NCBI GenBank assembly: GCA_030832365.1
Contig: JAURJF010000025.1
Span: 1 to 12,997 of the forward strand
Direction of reading: 5' to 3'
Origin: Candidatus Nanopelagicales bacterium
Lineage (GTDB): Bacteria > Actinomycetota > Actinomycetes > Nanopelagicales > Nanopelagicaceae
Length of the DNA stretch: 12,997 nt
Part shown: positions 1 through 5,954 of the stretch, in pieces
How the letters are laid out: every line of letters begins with the position of its first letter
Position numbering within the stretch: position 1 is the stretch's first letter
Program-made: the position numbers and the translations under genes
The notes under the pieces: generated by a model
The model's database searches: none
What the model saw: only the letters and a program-made list of their open reading frames with translations
What the model was told of the DNA's origin: nothing

Positions 1-165
1 AATCTCTGCTTCAAATTCACGAGCGCTCACTGGCTGCCAACCATCACCGAGTGGACGCGAGACCAAGATTCGCTCTGGTTCAAACCAGGCTCTCTCAGCT
101 ACTAAGTTAGTTAGGTTTCCTTGGGTTGCTTTTGGCTCTAGGGCCGGAATGAAGTATTCGCTCAT
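1..165 (-). CDS. Long-chain acyl-CoA ligase (AMP-forming), N-terminal fragment
   Basis: Only the first 55 codons lie in the window; the rest is beyond the left edge. The fragment starts MSEYFIPALEPKATQGNLTN and continues with a pattern typical of actinobacterial FadD15-type AMP-dependent synthetases: a short leader, an N-terminal helix (NLTNLVAERA), then a beta strand with 'ILVSRPLGDGWQPVSAREFEAEI'-like character ('does the caller's enzyme match the required reaction' segment seen before the adenylate-forming core). No catalytic motif is visible because the AMP-binding core is outside. The gene is divergent from the SRPBCC/glucokinase pair; FadD15 (Rv2187) next to the SRPBCC protein Rv2185c in mycobacteria is the comparable arrangement (from memory). 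Expected role: activation of long-chain fatty acids to acyl-CoA. A TAATTT hexamer sits 7 nt before the ATG, so the mRNA may be leaderless. Confidence 0.8.
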   Translation of the reverse strand, partial: MSEYFIPALEPKATQGNLTNLVAERAWFEPERILVSRPLGDGWQPVSAREFEAEI

Positions 166-172
166 GGGGGCA

Positions 173-178
173 AAATTA
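173..178 (-). promoter_or_regulatory. Leaderless -10 hexamer of the acyl-CoA ligase
   Basis: On the minus strand the hexamer TAATTT occupies -13 to -8 relative to the ATG at 165, leaving 7 nt to the start codon. No Shine-Dalgarno-like sequence is present between it and the ATG (the spacer is GCCCCC). This is the register expected when transcription begins at or next to the A of the ATG. No convincing -35 is seen. Confidence 0.5.
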
Positions 179-181
179 GCG

Positions 182-197
182 GTTACTGGTAGGTAAC
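182..197. promoter_or_regulatory. Dyad GTTAC-N6-GTAAC between divergent promoters
   Basis: The 16-bp inverted repeat GTTAC TGGTAG GTAAC lies midway between the two divergent -10 hexamers (173-178 and 207-212), where a bound protein would cover the -35 zones of both. The arms are only 5 bp, with one more C-G pair outside a mismatch. It could be an operator for a dimeric regulator, but a chance repeat is possible and no regulator is encoded next to it. Confidence 0.3.
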
Positions 198-206
198 GGG
201 AAGAGG

Positions 207-212
207 TAGCCT
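207..212 (+). promoter_or_regulatory. Leaderless -10 hexamer of the SRPBCC gene
   Basis: TAGCCT lies at -12 to -7 of the ATG at 219, fitting the TAnnnT pattern of actinobacterial -10 elements with 6 nt to the start codon. A purine-rich AGAGG at 202-206 is about 12 nt from the ATG, too far for a good ribosome binding site, so leaderless initiation is the simpler reading. Confidence 0.42.
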
Positions 213-218
213 CTGCCC

Positions 219-656
219 ATGGCCGATATCTCATCTCACTCAACCCAAATCCAGGCTCCAATCGAGCAGGTACGCGAAATTCTCTTCAATCTTGAGGGCT
301 ATCCCAGCTGGTCAAGTGCAATTAAGACTGTCGAGGTCTTGGAGCGAGACTCCTCATCTCGCCCCACAAGACTAACTCTTAAAGTCGAAGCCGGAGTTCT
401 AAAGGATCGTCCAACTCTGGTTTATGACTGGAGCAAGGCTCCTGGTGAAATCTCTTTCTCACTTGAAGAGGCAGATCTGATGACTCAGATGGATGGTAAG
501 TATGAGATTAAAGATAATGGCGATGATTCAGTAACCGTTACCTATTCACTGACTACCGCATTAAGTATGCCAGTTCCTGATTTGATGAGACGTAAAGTTG
601 AAAAAACAACTATTGAGCAATCTCTCTCTGAGTTAAAGCAGAAACTCGAAGGATAA
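219..656 (+). CDS. SRPBCC (polyketide cyclase/START-like) family protein
   Basis: The 145-residue protein is the size of a single SRPBCC helix-grip domain. It opens with the usual beta-strand/helix entry (STQIQAPIEQVREILFNLEGYPSW), in which 'AP.E.V...L.....YP.W' is the family hallmark, followed by alternating strands and a long C-terminal helix (about residues 120-144). Such domains bind hydrophobic ligands in a deep pocket; no catalytic residues can be assigned. It resembles Rv2185c-type proteins that sit beside fadD15 in mycobacteria, and here too it diverges from an acyl-CoA ligase, which hints at a lipid or acyl-chain ligand (inference). The stop codon TAA is directly followed by the glucokinase ATG, so the two are almost certainly cotranscribed and perhaps translationally coupled. 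The ATG at 219 is supported by the TAGCCT hexamer at the leaderless distance. Confidence 0.85.
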   Translation: MADISSHSTQIQAPIEQVREILFNLEGYPSWSSAIKTVEVLERDSSSRPTRLTLKVEAGVLKDRPTLVYDWSKAPGEISFSLEEADLMTQMDGKYEIKDNGDDSVTVTYSLTTALSMPVPDLMRRKVEKTTIEQSLSELKQKLEG

Positions 657-1601
657 ATGTCTCTAGCCCTTGGTATCGATGTTGGTGGTACCAAAGTTCT
701 TGGTGGAGTCGTTGACTCCTCCGGCAAGATAGTAAAGAGCGCTCGTAGGCAGACTCCACCTCAAGGGGGCCAAGCTCTAACCGGCACGATTGCAGAGCTA
801 GCTTTAGAGTTAATTTCAGAGTTTGACGTTTCAGCTGTTGGTGTAAGCGCTGCAGGATTTATCTCATCAGATCGCAAGACAATGCTTGCTACTCCAAATA
901 TCGCTGGTTGGAATGGCGTTGACCTTACAAATCAGCTAGAGAAGCAAATTGGCAGGAGAGTTGTTTTAGAAAATGATGCAAATAGCGCAGCATGGGGTGA
1001 GAAGAAGTTTGGTGCAGGTAGAGATTTTCACACCGTAATTATGCTAACTGTTGGAACTGGTTTAGGTGGCGGTTTAATTGTTGATGATCAGCTCTATCGC
1101 GGTGCATATGGAATTGGGGCAGAGTTTGGCCACACAAGAGCTGTTCCAAACGGACATCTATGTGGCTGTGGCATTAGAGGATGCTTTGAGCAATATGTCT
1201 CAGGAAATGCACTTCTACGCCATGCTCGCGAAGCTATAGCTGCCTCACCAGATTTAGCTAGAAACCTATTAGCTAGAGGTGATTCAAGTATTGATGGGCT
1301 AACTGGCAACCATTTAAACGATGCTGCAAGAGATGGCGATAGCGTGGCAATTGCTGCCTTTAACACCACTGGCCAGTGGCTAGGGGCTCTATGTGCATCT
1401 CTTGTTGCATCCCTTGATCCAGAGGCATTCATTATCGGCGGGGGAGTAATTGATGCAGGAGATATTCTTTTAAATCCCACAAGACAAGCGATGAATGATT
1501 TGATTCCTTTTACTGGCAAGCGACCTGCTCCAGTTATTGTTCCAGCGGTTTTAGGAAATGATGCTGGTCTTGTTGGAGTTGCAGATCTAGCTAGAAATTA
1601 G
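657..1601 (+). CDS. glkA: ROK-family glucokinase
   Basis: Predicted to phosphorylate glucose to glucose-6-phosphate with ATP in the cytoplasm. The 314-residue length matches Streptomyces GlkA-type enzymes. The N-terminal phosphate-binding motif is LGIDVGGTKV (residues 4-13). ENDANSAAWGE supplies the sugar-binding N and catalytic D, TVGTGLGGG is the second phosphate loop, and AEFGHTR followed by CGCGIRGCFEQY is the ROK zinc-binding/ExGH signature. All expected residues are present. It begins immediately after the SRPBCC stop (TAAATG) with a short AAGGA at 649-653, only 3 nt from the ATG, consistent with coupling to the upstream gene. It converges with the oxidoreductase gene, the two stop codons being 2 bp apart. 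A ROK sugar kinase with another hexose substrate cannot be excluded, but the motif set fits glucokinase best. Confidence 0.88.
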   Translation: MSLALGIDVGGTKVLGGVVDSSGKIVKSARRQTPPQGGQALTGTIAELALELISEFDVSAVGVSAAGFISSDRKTMLATPNIAGWNGVDLTNQLEKQIGRRVVLENDANSAAWGEKKFGAGRDFHTVIMLTVGTGLGGGLIVDDQLYRGAYGIGAEFGHTRAVPNGHLCGCGIRGCFEQYVSGNALLRHAREAIAASPDLARNLLARGDSSIDGLTGNHLNDAARDGDSVAIAAFNTTGQWLGALCASLVASLDPEAFIIGGGVIDAGDILLNPTRQAMNDLIPFTGKRPAPVIVPAVLGNDAGLVGVADLARN

Positions 1602-1603
1602 AA

Positions 1604-2581
1604 CTACTCAAAAGGGTATTTAACGCCAATCTCACTTCTTATCTGATCCATAATCTCCATAATCTCCTGGCTATCTTGATGGGTAATTAGATCTGATTCC
1701 TTTGCTCCCGCTCTATAGAGCCTTGCAAATTCAATTGCCTGCTCGCGCAGACCATGACCTTCATAATTTCTAGGATATTCAATTACCTCACCATTACTCT
1801 TTATTAAGCGCATACTTGCTGGGTTATAGAAAGTGCTATCAATTTCTATTCGCGCTTTGCTTCCAATGATCTCTGCCACGCATGGAGTCTTAACCAGCAT
1901 GGTGCAAGATAAATTAGCCACAGCGCCGCTTGGATAATCAAAAAAGATTGAACAATGGCCATCAACTCCAGTCTCTGTAAGTTCGGCAGTAACTTGAATT
2001 TCACTAGGTTTTCCTAGAATGAAATGTGCAAGCGAGATGGGATAGACCCCAAGATCGAGAAGCGCGCCACCTGCAAGCTCTGGAGCATGGAGTCGATAAT
2101 GTTTTGGCAGCGGAAGAAATTGGCCGTGATCGGCAGATATAGAGATGATTTCACCTAGCTCGCCGCCGGCGATTAACTGCCGTATCAATCGATAATGTGG
2201 CAAGAAGCGAGACCACATCGCTTCAACCAAGAGCAGTTCCTTTTGCTTTGCGAGTGCAATCATCCTGGCTGATTGGGCGGCATTAACCGCAAAAGGTTTC
2301 TCGCAGAGAACAGCTTTACCAGCATTTAGCGCAAGGAGAGTATTTGGTTCATGCATTGGATGGGGCGTTGCAATATAAATAGCATCAACATCACTTGCAA
2401 CTAACTCTTCATAGCTGCCATAGGCGCTCCCGCCATGTTCTTTACTGAAATCTACTGCCTTATCCAGAAAGCGAGAACCAACAGCGCTTACTTCATGCCC
2501 GCTAGTAAAGGTAAGATCTTTAGCAAAAGCTCTAGCGATGCCCCCTGTTCCTATAATTCCCCAACGAAAATTCTCACTCAT
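1604..2581 (-). CDS. Gfo/Idh/MocA-family oxidoreductase (dihydrodiol/xylose dehydrogenase-like)
   Basis: The 325-residue NAD(P)-dependent oxidoreductase has an N-terminal Rossmann motif GIIGTGGIA (residues 8-16) and the family signature CEKPF (93-97), whose Lys95 is the usual catalytic lysine. These are followed by EAMWSRFLPHY (120-130) and GGALLDLGVYP (171-181), with Asp176 and Tyr180 in the active site. The MWSRF and DLGVY motifs place it near the dimeric dihydrodiol dehydrogenase/NADP-D-xylose dehydrogenase branch. The physiological substrate, probably a sugar or sugar-like aldehyde, cannot be read from sequence. Its ATG overlaps the stop of the upstream hydrolase gene by ATGA, so both are on one mRNA. 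The 3' end meets glkA tail-to-tail. Confidence 0.85.
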   Translation of the reverse strand: MSENFRWGIIGTGGIARAFAKDLTFTSGHEVSAVGSRFLDKAVDFSKEHGGSAYGSYEELVASDVDAIYIATPHPMHEPNTLLALNAGKAVLCEKPFAVNAAQSARMIALAKQKELLLVEAMWSRFLPHYRLIRQLIAGGELGEIISISADHGQFLPLPKHYRLHAPELAGGALLDLGVYPISLAHFILGKPSEIQVTAELTETGVDGHCSIFFDYPSGAVANLSCTMLVKTPCVAEIIGSKARIEIDSTFYNPASMRLIKSNGEVIEYPRNYEGHGLREQAIEFARLYRAGAKESDLITHQDSQEIMEIMDQIRSEIGVKYPFE

Positions 2582-3690
2582 ATCGCAGATCCATCTCCAC
2601 TCTCATCTGCATCTGGCTTTATTTGATAGAAGAAAGCAAAAATTCCAGCAACTAGGGCAAATCCTCCAGGCCAAGGACCAAGGCCAAGAAGATCTAGACC
2701 AAGAATCTGTACTGCAATTATGTAGATCGGTCCACCAATTACTCCTAGAAGAGCTGCCCTTTGAATACTACTTAGCTGCGGCAGCTCTTTATTATCTCCA
2801 GGATATTTCTCAATAGCATCTAGCTGTTCTAGCTCATCAAGAAAAGTTGTGGGAGCTGATTCATCAAGTGAGAGTCCTGAAACAATAGATTCAAACTGAG
2901 CCTCCAGGCTATCTCTATCATTTCTCTCAACTTCTCCGCTTAAAACATCGCGAATAAAGGCGTGGCTCTCTTCAATCAAGATATTAAGGTCATAATCAAG
3001 TGCAACATTATGAAAAGATCTCTCAAAGACTACTTCTCTTATATCAACCGATGAGACATTATCGATAATGAGTTCAGAGTTGGAAGGATCTACTACATGA
3101 TCATTGATTGAGTAGCCAACCATTAGCGGAAGATCGACTAGATATAGATCTTGTCGAACTAAAGCCCAGAGTTTTTGCAGTGAATCAAATGCTTTTAGGG
3201 GAGTCCTTAAATAGCTATGGCGCGGGGGATTAGGGGCTGCAACATCACTTCTACTACCTTTAATTGATCCAACCAAATACTTTAATAGCGGAACAAGCTT
3301 TACTCTAAGCCTGGTATCTTTTATCGCAGGGTTAATCAGAATTAAACCTTCAATCTCAGATCCTCTAATACTTGCAAGGCGAAGTGAGAGCGCTCCTCCC
3401 ATAGAGAATCCAGCGACAAATACGTGCTCATGTCGCTGCTTTAACTTAGTAAATTCTTGATCTACTTTTTCATACCATTGCTGCCAGGTGGTGTTATTCA
3501 TATCTTCCCAAGTTGTGCCATGGCCTGGAAGGCAGGGAGCCAATACGCTAAAACCGAGATCTGCAAGCCCTTGCGCCCAAGGTCTAATAGATGCAGGAGA
3601 TCCATTAAATCCATGGATCATCAAAACTGCAACGGGTCCGCTGGGCAGATAAAAAGCTTGCGGGTTAGGAATTACGCTCACGACACGCAT
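2578..3690 (-). CDS. Alpha/beta hydrolase (carboxylesterase/monoacylglycerol lipase type) with C-terminal two-helix membrane tail
   Basis: Residues 1-250 form a complete alpha/beta hydrolase of the Est30/monoacylglycerol-lipase kind. HGFNG (26-30) is the oxyanion motif, GFSMGG (94-99) carries nucleophile Ser96, Asp197 lies in YSINDHVVDP, and His227 in SFHNVALD, so the triad is complete. Unusually the protein continues for 120 residues. An acidic stretch (about 251-300) is followed by two hydrophobic segments (about 313-335 and 342-357) and a charged end (KPDADESGDGSAI). Free-standing esterases of this family are about 250 residues, so the tail is an extra, membrane-anchoring domain, possibly a fused small membrane protein. 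The likely role is cytoplasmic hydrolysis of lipid-like esters at the membrane. The gene is coupled by ATGA to the oxidoreductase and diverges from a phospholipid acyltransferase over 38 bp. No good Shine-Dalgarno precedes the ATG; a weak TCTTAT lies at -12 to -7. Confidence 0.85.
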   Translation of the reverse strand: MRVVSVIPNPQAFYLPSGPVAVLMIHGFNGSPASIRPWAQGLADLGFSVLAPCLPGHGTTWEDMNNTTWQQWYEKVDQEFTKLKQRHEHVFVAGFSMGGALSLRLASIRGSEIEGLILINPAIKDTRLRVKLVPLLKYLVGSIKGSRSDVAAPNPPRHSYLRTPLKAFDSLQKLWALVRQDLYLVDLPLMVGYSINDHVVDPSNSELIIDNVSSVDIREVVFERSFHNVALDYDLNILIEESHAFIRDVLSGEVERNDRDSLEAQFESIVSGLSLDESAPTTFLDELEQLDAIEKYPGDNKELPQLSSIQRAALLGVIGGPIYIIAVQILGLDLLGLGPWPGGFALVAGIFAFFYQIKPDADESGDGSAI

Positions 3691-3716
3691 AGTGTCATAA
3701 GAGGGGCAAAAGGCTC

Positions 3717-3722
3717 TAAATT
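3717..3722 (+). promoter_or_regulatory. Leaderless -10 hexamer of the acyltransferase gene
   Basis: TAAATT lies at -12 to -7 of the ATG at 3729, with the 6-nt spacer AGGGCC. It fits TAnnnT and is close to TATAAT. The whole gap to the divergent hydrolase is 38 bp, so the two promoters must overlap. Confidence 0.5.
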
Positions 3723-3728
3723 AGGGCC

Positions 3729-4490
3729 ATGGCTCTACGGAGAAAAAAGAATAAAGTTGAAGCAATGGTTGCTGGCGACAAGATCGCATATGGCCTTCTT
3801 AAGTCTTTTCTGCTTCCCGTGCTTACCCTGCTCTTTAGACCAAAGGTTTCAGGGCTTCGATTTGTTCCTTCAACCGGACCAGTAATTATTGCTTCAAATC
3901 ATCTCTCCTTTAGCGATTCAATCTTTATGCCACTTGTAATTCCAAGAAAAGTAACCTTTCTTGCCAAGAGTGAATACTTCACATCTCCGGGGCTTAAGGG
4001 GCTAGTGAAGAAGTTGACCTTTATCGCACTTGGCCAAGTCTCAGTTGATCGAGCTGGAGGATCTAGAAGCGAGGCAGCGCTTCTTACTGGCCTCTCAGTT
4101 CTTGCAGAGAGCGGCTGCCTTGGTATCTATCCGGAAGGAACTAGATCTCCAGATGGCCGGCTCTATCGAGGAAGAACTGGAATAGCAAGACTTGCTATGG
4201 AGAGCGGCGCTCCTATTGTTCCGGTAGCGATGTTTCACACTGCAGAGATTCAACCAACTGGAAAAGTAGTTCCAAAGATTATGCGAGTAAAGATGGTCTT
4301 TGGTGAGCCGATCTACTTTCCAACTCCAGAGAAATCAAATGATCCTGAGGAGTTAAGGAAGGCAACAGATTCCTTGATGAAGAAACTGCAGGAGCTCTCA
4401 GGTCAGGAATATGTTGATATCTATGCCTCGCAAGCTAAAGAAGCCCTCGATGAGCAGAGGCGACGCGAGAGGAAAGAGAGCCAGGAGTAA
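3729..4490 (+). CDS. 1-acyl-sn-glycerol-3-phosphate acyltransferase-like (PlsC family)
   Basis: Predicted to transfer an acyl chain to a lysophospholipid such as lysophosphatidate at the inner face of the membrane. The 253-residue protein has the acyltransferase motifs in order. NHLSFSD holds the HX4D pair His58/Asp63, FLAKSEYF (77-84) follows, then GQVSVDR (102-108), YPEGTRSPDG (134-143) with the EGTR glycerophosphate-binding motif, and PIVPVAM (162-168). A hydrophobic helix at about residues 19-36 can anchor it. The start at 3729 is favoured by TAAATT at the leaderless distance; an internal ATG at 3765 would lose only 12 basic residues and is possible. It diverges from the lipase-like hydrolase, suggesting a deacylation/reacylation partnership (inference). 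The last codons CAG GAG TAA form half of an 18-bp palindrome shared with the facing gene. Confidence 0.88.
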   Translation: MALRRKKNKVEAMVAGDKIAYGLLKSFLLPVLTLLFRPKVSGLRFVPSTGPVIIASNHLSFSDSIFMPLVIPRKVTFLAKSEYFTSPGLKGLVKKLTFIALGQVSVDRAGGSRSEAALLTGLSVLAESGCLGIYPEGTRSPDGRLYRGRTGIARLAMESGAPIVPVAMFHTAEIQPTGKVVPKIMRVKMVFGEPIYFPTPEKSNDPEELRKATDSLMKKLQELSGQEYVDIYASQAKEALDEQRRRERKESQE

Positions 4491-4499
4491 TTACTCCTG
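4482..4499. repeat. 18-bp perfect palindrome containing both convergent stop codons
   Basis: CAGGAGTAATTACTCCTG is a perfect palindrome centred exactly on the 4490/4491 junction. It reads CAG GAG TAA on both strands, so both genes end in Gln-Glu-stop. As RNA it can fold on either strand into a 7-bp stem with an AATT loop. No T-tract follows on either side, so it is at best a weak or factor-assisted bidirectional terminator. Confidence 0.6.
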
Positions 4500-5165
4500 C
4501 CCAAAGATCTCTCGACGAGTAGTAATGAATTTGCAAGTATCACAAGTTGAATCAGCGCTTGGAACTTCGCCGCTAATTACCTGAATGAAATCTTGTAGCC
4601 GCTCTGCTAGTCCAACTGGATTTCTAGTAATTGGATACCAAGCGCTACTTAAGTTAAGGCTGAAGCCAGATTCAGGATTGCCTTCAGGATTTTCAGGCGA
4701 CCAGACAAGAAGCCCTAGAACTGAGATCTGTTTTGGCTCTCCTTGGAGGGGATTTTCTAGCGCAAAGGCATAGGCTTCAAGTTGAGGTGAGTAAAAATCA
4801 CTCTTATCGTTGTTTTTTCCCTGGAATTTGCAATCAACTACGCCATAGGTGCCATCTTCAAATTCCATCAGTAAGTCGTATTTTCCTCTTATGGCATAGG
4901 GAGAAGGATTTGAGTTATAGGTAATTGGCATTGATTTAACCCAGCCACCGCGATCTAAGACTTTGCCTGACTTAATTTCTGGATGCAAATCTTTTGACTT
5001 AGCGCCATTGAAGTGTTTCTCCTGCATCGCAGAGAGCTCTCCAACTAATGGGAAAAATGATGGAGCCTTAACGCCATGGTTGTAGTTAAGCCATAGACAT
5101 CGATGGCATCCATTCCAAGAAAAAGTTAAATCACTCGGGCTTATAAACTCTCTAGCTTTGCTCAT
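4491..5165 (-). CDS. PD-(D/E)XK nuclease, Cas4/RecB-like, with four-cysteine (possible Fe-S) arrangement
   Basis: The 224-residue protein carries all RecB-type nuclease motifs: G42...H51 (motif I region), GKYD with Asp97, DCK with Asp111 and Lys113 as the (D/E)xK pair, and QLEAY with Gln128/Tyr132. Two CxxC pairs flank the nuclease core, CHRC (Cys20/Cys23) and CDTC (Cys208/Cys211). This is reminiscent of the 4Fe-4S clamp of Cas4 and AddB, although those proteins have a 1+3 cysteine layout. Predicted to be a cytoplasmic metal-dependent DNA exonuclease/endonuclease. There are no CRISPR, cas or helicase genes in the window, so it appears stand-alone and its role (repair, defence or plasmid control) is unknown. 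It lies 37 bp after lysE. CAGAAT at -12 to -7 could give it its own leaderless transcript, since no good ribosome binding site is visible. Confidence 0.78.
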   Translation of the reverse strand: MSKAREFISPSDLTFSWNGCHRCLWLNYNHGVKAPSFFPLVGELSAMQEKHFNGAKSKDLHPEIKSGKVLDRGGWVKSMPITYNSNPSPYAIRGKYDLLMEFEDGTYGVVDCKFQGKNNDKSDFYSPQLEAYAFALENPLQGEPKQISVLGLLVWSPENPEGNPESGFSLNLSSAWYPITRNPVGLAERLQDFIQVISGEVPSADSTCDTCKFITTRREIFGQE

Positions 5166-5174
5166 GACGTGATT

Positions 5175-5186
5175 CTGCCTTGAGGC
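5175..5186. repeat. Short inverted repeat upstream of the nuclease gene
   Basis: TGCCT TG AGGCA is a pair of 5-bp arms with a 2-bp centre. It lies in the 37-bp gap between lysE and the nuclease gene and overlaps the possible -10 of the latter (5172-5177). The loop is too short for a stable hairpin, so if functional it would be a protein site. It may be chance. Confidence 0.22.
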
Positions 5187-5202
5187 ACTGACATTTCATC
5201 GC

Positions 5203-5844
5203 TTAGAGCGCTGAAGTCAAGGTAAATATTCCAAGGGTGATCATTACCAGCCCTCCAATACGGCGCATGAGAACCAAGCGCTGCGGGGAGGTGGCTAGCC
5301 ACTGCCTAACTGTTCCGGCAATTAAGCCCCAAGTGCCATCAGAGAAGAAAGCCAGAATGGCAAAAGTCGCCCCCATAATTACAAGCTGCTCGGTTACCTG
5401 CTCTGATCCCTTATCAACAAATTGCGGCAAGATGGCGGCAAAGAAAACAAGCCCCTTGGGATTTAACGCTCCAACCCAGAAGCCATCCTTTATGGATCGA
5501 ATATTTGAAGGTCTGATATCGCCTTGATTGACCATATCGTCGGCATGAATTCTTGAGTGTTTAATTGCATCAAGGCCTAGATAGATTAAATAGAGCCCGC
5601 CAAGAAGTTGAACTCCAATAAAAGCTAACTCACTTGCCTGCAGAATCGGACCTAAGCCAAATGCCACAGCAAGTGAGAGAGTAAAGGCGCCTGTGACATT
5701 TCCTGCAACAGATGCAATCGCAGTTGCTCTGCCCCAAGCAATAGCTCTAGCGATAATGAAGAGAACACTTGGCCCCGGGGCCAAAATAATGATCATCGCA
5801 GCAATTAGATATTCCGGATATCTAGCTGGGAAGTCGAGGATCAT
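5203..5844 (-). CDS. LysE/RhtB-family amino-acid exporter
   Basis: A small inner-membrane exporter of amino acids or related metabolites with about six hydrophobic helices. The LysE signature APGPSVLFII lies in the first helix, followed by the Gly-rich spacing W GRATAIASVAGNVTG, and the second hallmark LNPKGLVFFAAILPQFV is present. The frame is open back to a GTG at 5862 (219 residues). I prefer the ATG at 5844 (213 residues), because GATAAT sits exactly at -12 to -7 of that ATG and would lie inside the coding region if the GTG were used. The protein from the ATG (MILDFPARYPEYLI) still has the normal N-terminal length of the family. Substrate cannot be assigned. It is insulated from the upstream permease gene by a strong terminator and precedes the nuclease gene by 37 bp. 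Confidence 0.83.
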   Translation of the reverse strand: MILDFPARYPEYLIAAMIIILAPGPSVLFIIARAIAWGRATAIASVAGNVTGAFTLSLAVAFGLGPILQASELAFIGVQLLGGLYLIYLGLDAIKHSRIHADDMVNQGDIRPSNIRSIKDGFWVGALNPKGLVFFAAILPQFVDKGSEQVTEQLVIMGATFAILAFFSDGTWGLIAGTVRQWLATSPQRLVLMRRIGGLVMITLGIFTLTSAL

Positions 5845-5850
5845 CGGAGA

Positions 5851-5856
5851 ATTATC
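5851..5856 (-). promoter_or_regulatory. -10 hexamer deciding the lysE start
   Basis: GATAAT on the minus strand matches TATAAT in five of six positions and leaves 6 nt to the ATG at 5844. It supports leaderless initiation at that ATG rather than at the GTG 18 nt upstream. Confidence 0.5.
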
Positions 5857-5879
5857 CAACACTTTTGCCTAGAAAAAGG

Positions 5880-5919
5880 GATAAAGAAAGAGGCGCCTAG
5901 CAGTTAAGCCAGGCGCCTC
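5880..5919 (-). terminator. Rho-independent terminator of the uracil permease gene
   Basis: Arms GAGGCGCCT (5890-5898) and AGGCGCCTC (5911-5919) are 9-bp perfect complements with a 12-nt loop. Read on the minus strand the stem is followed directly by TTTCTTTATC (5889-5880). The stem lies 36 bp after the permease stop. On the plus strand no T-run follows, so it acts in the minus direction. Each arm contains AGGCGCCT, itself a palindrome, so the element is both a direct and an inverted repeat. Confidence 0.82.
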
Positions 5920-5954
5920 AATTAACTACGCTAGATAGCTAATTTACTGCTGAT

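Noticed and set aside
1094..1519. 141-codon open frame on the minus strand inside the glucokinase gene
   Set aside because: The plus strand here carries the ROK signature motifs; the antisense product resembles no protein family I know.
1583..1594. AGATCT and CTAGCTAG palindromes at the 3' end of glkA as a terminator
   Set aside because: They are short, have no loop or T-tract, and are part of normal glkA codons.
2538..2816. 92-codon open frame on the plus strand across the oxidoreductase/hydrolase junction
   Set aside because: It lies antisense to two supported genes joined by an ATGA overlap; its Gln/Leu-rich composition reflects the complementary strand.
4491..5165. Cas4-like nuclease as part of a CRISPR-Cas or adaptation module
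   Set aside because: No repeat-spacer array and no other cas-like gene is visible on either strand of the window.
5890..5919. Repeated AGGCGCCT units as ends of a small mobile element
   Set aside because: Only 12 bp lie between them, no target duplication or transposase is seen, and the T-rich tract on the minus strand fits a terminator for the permease gene.
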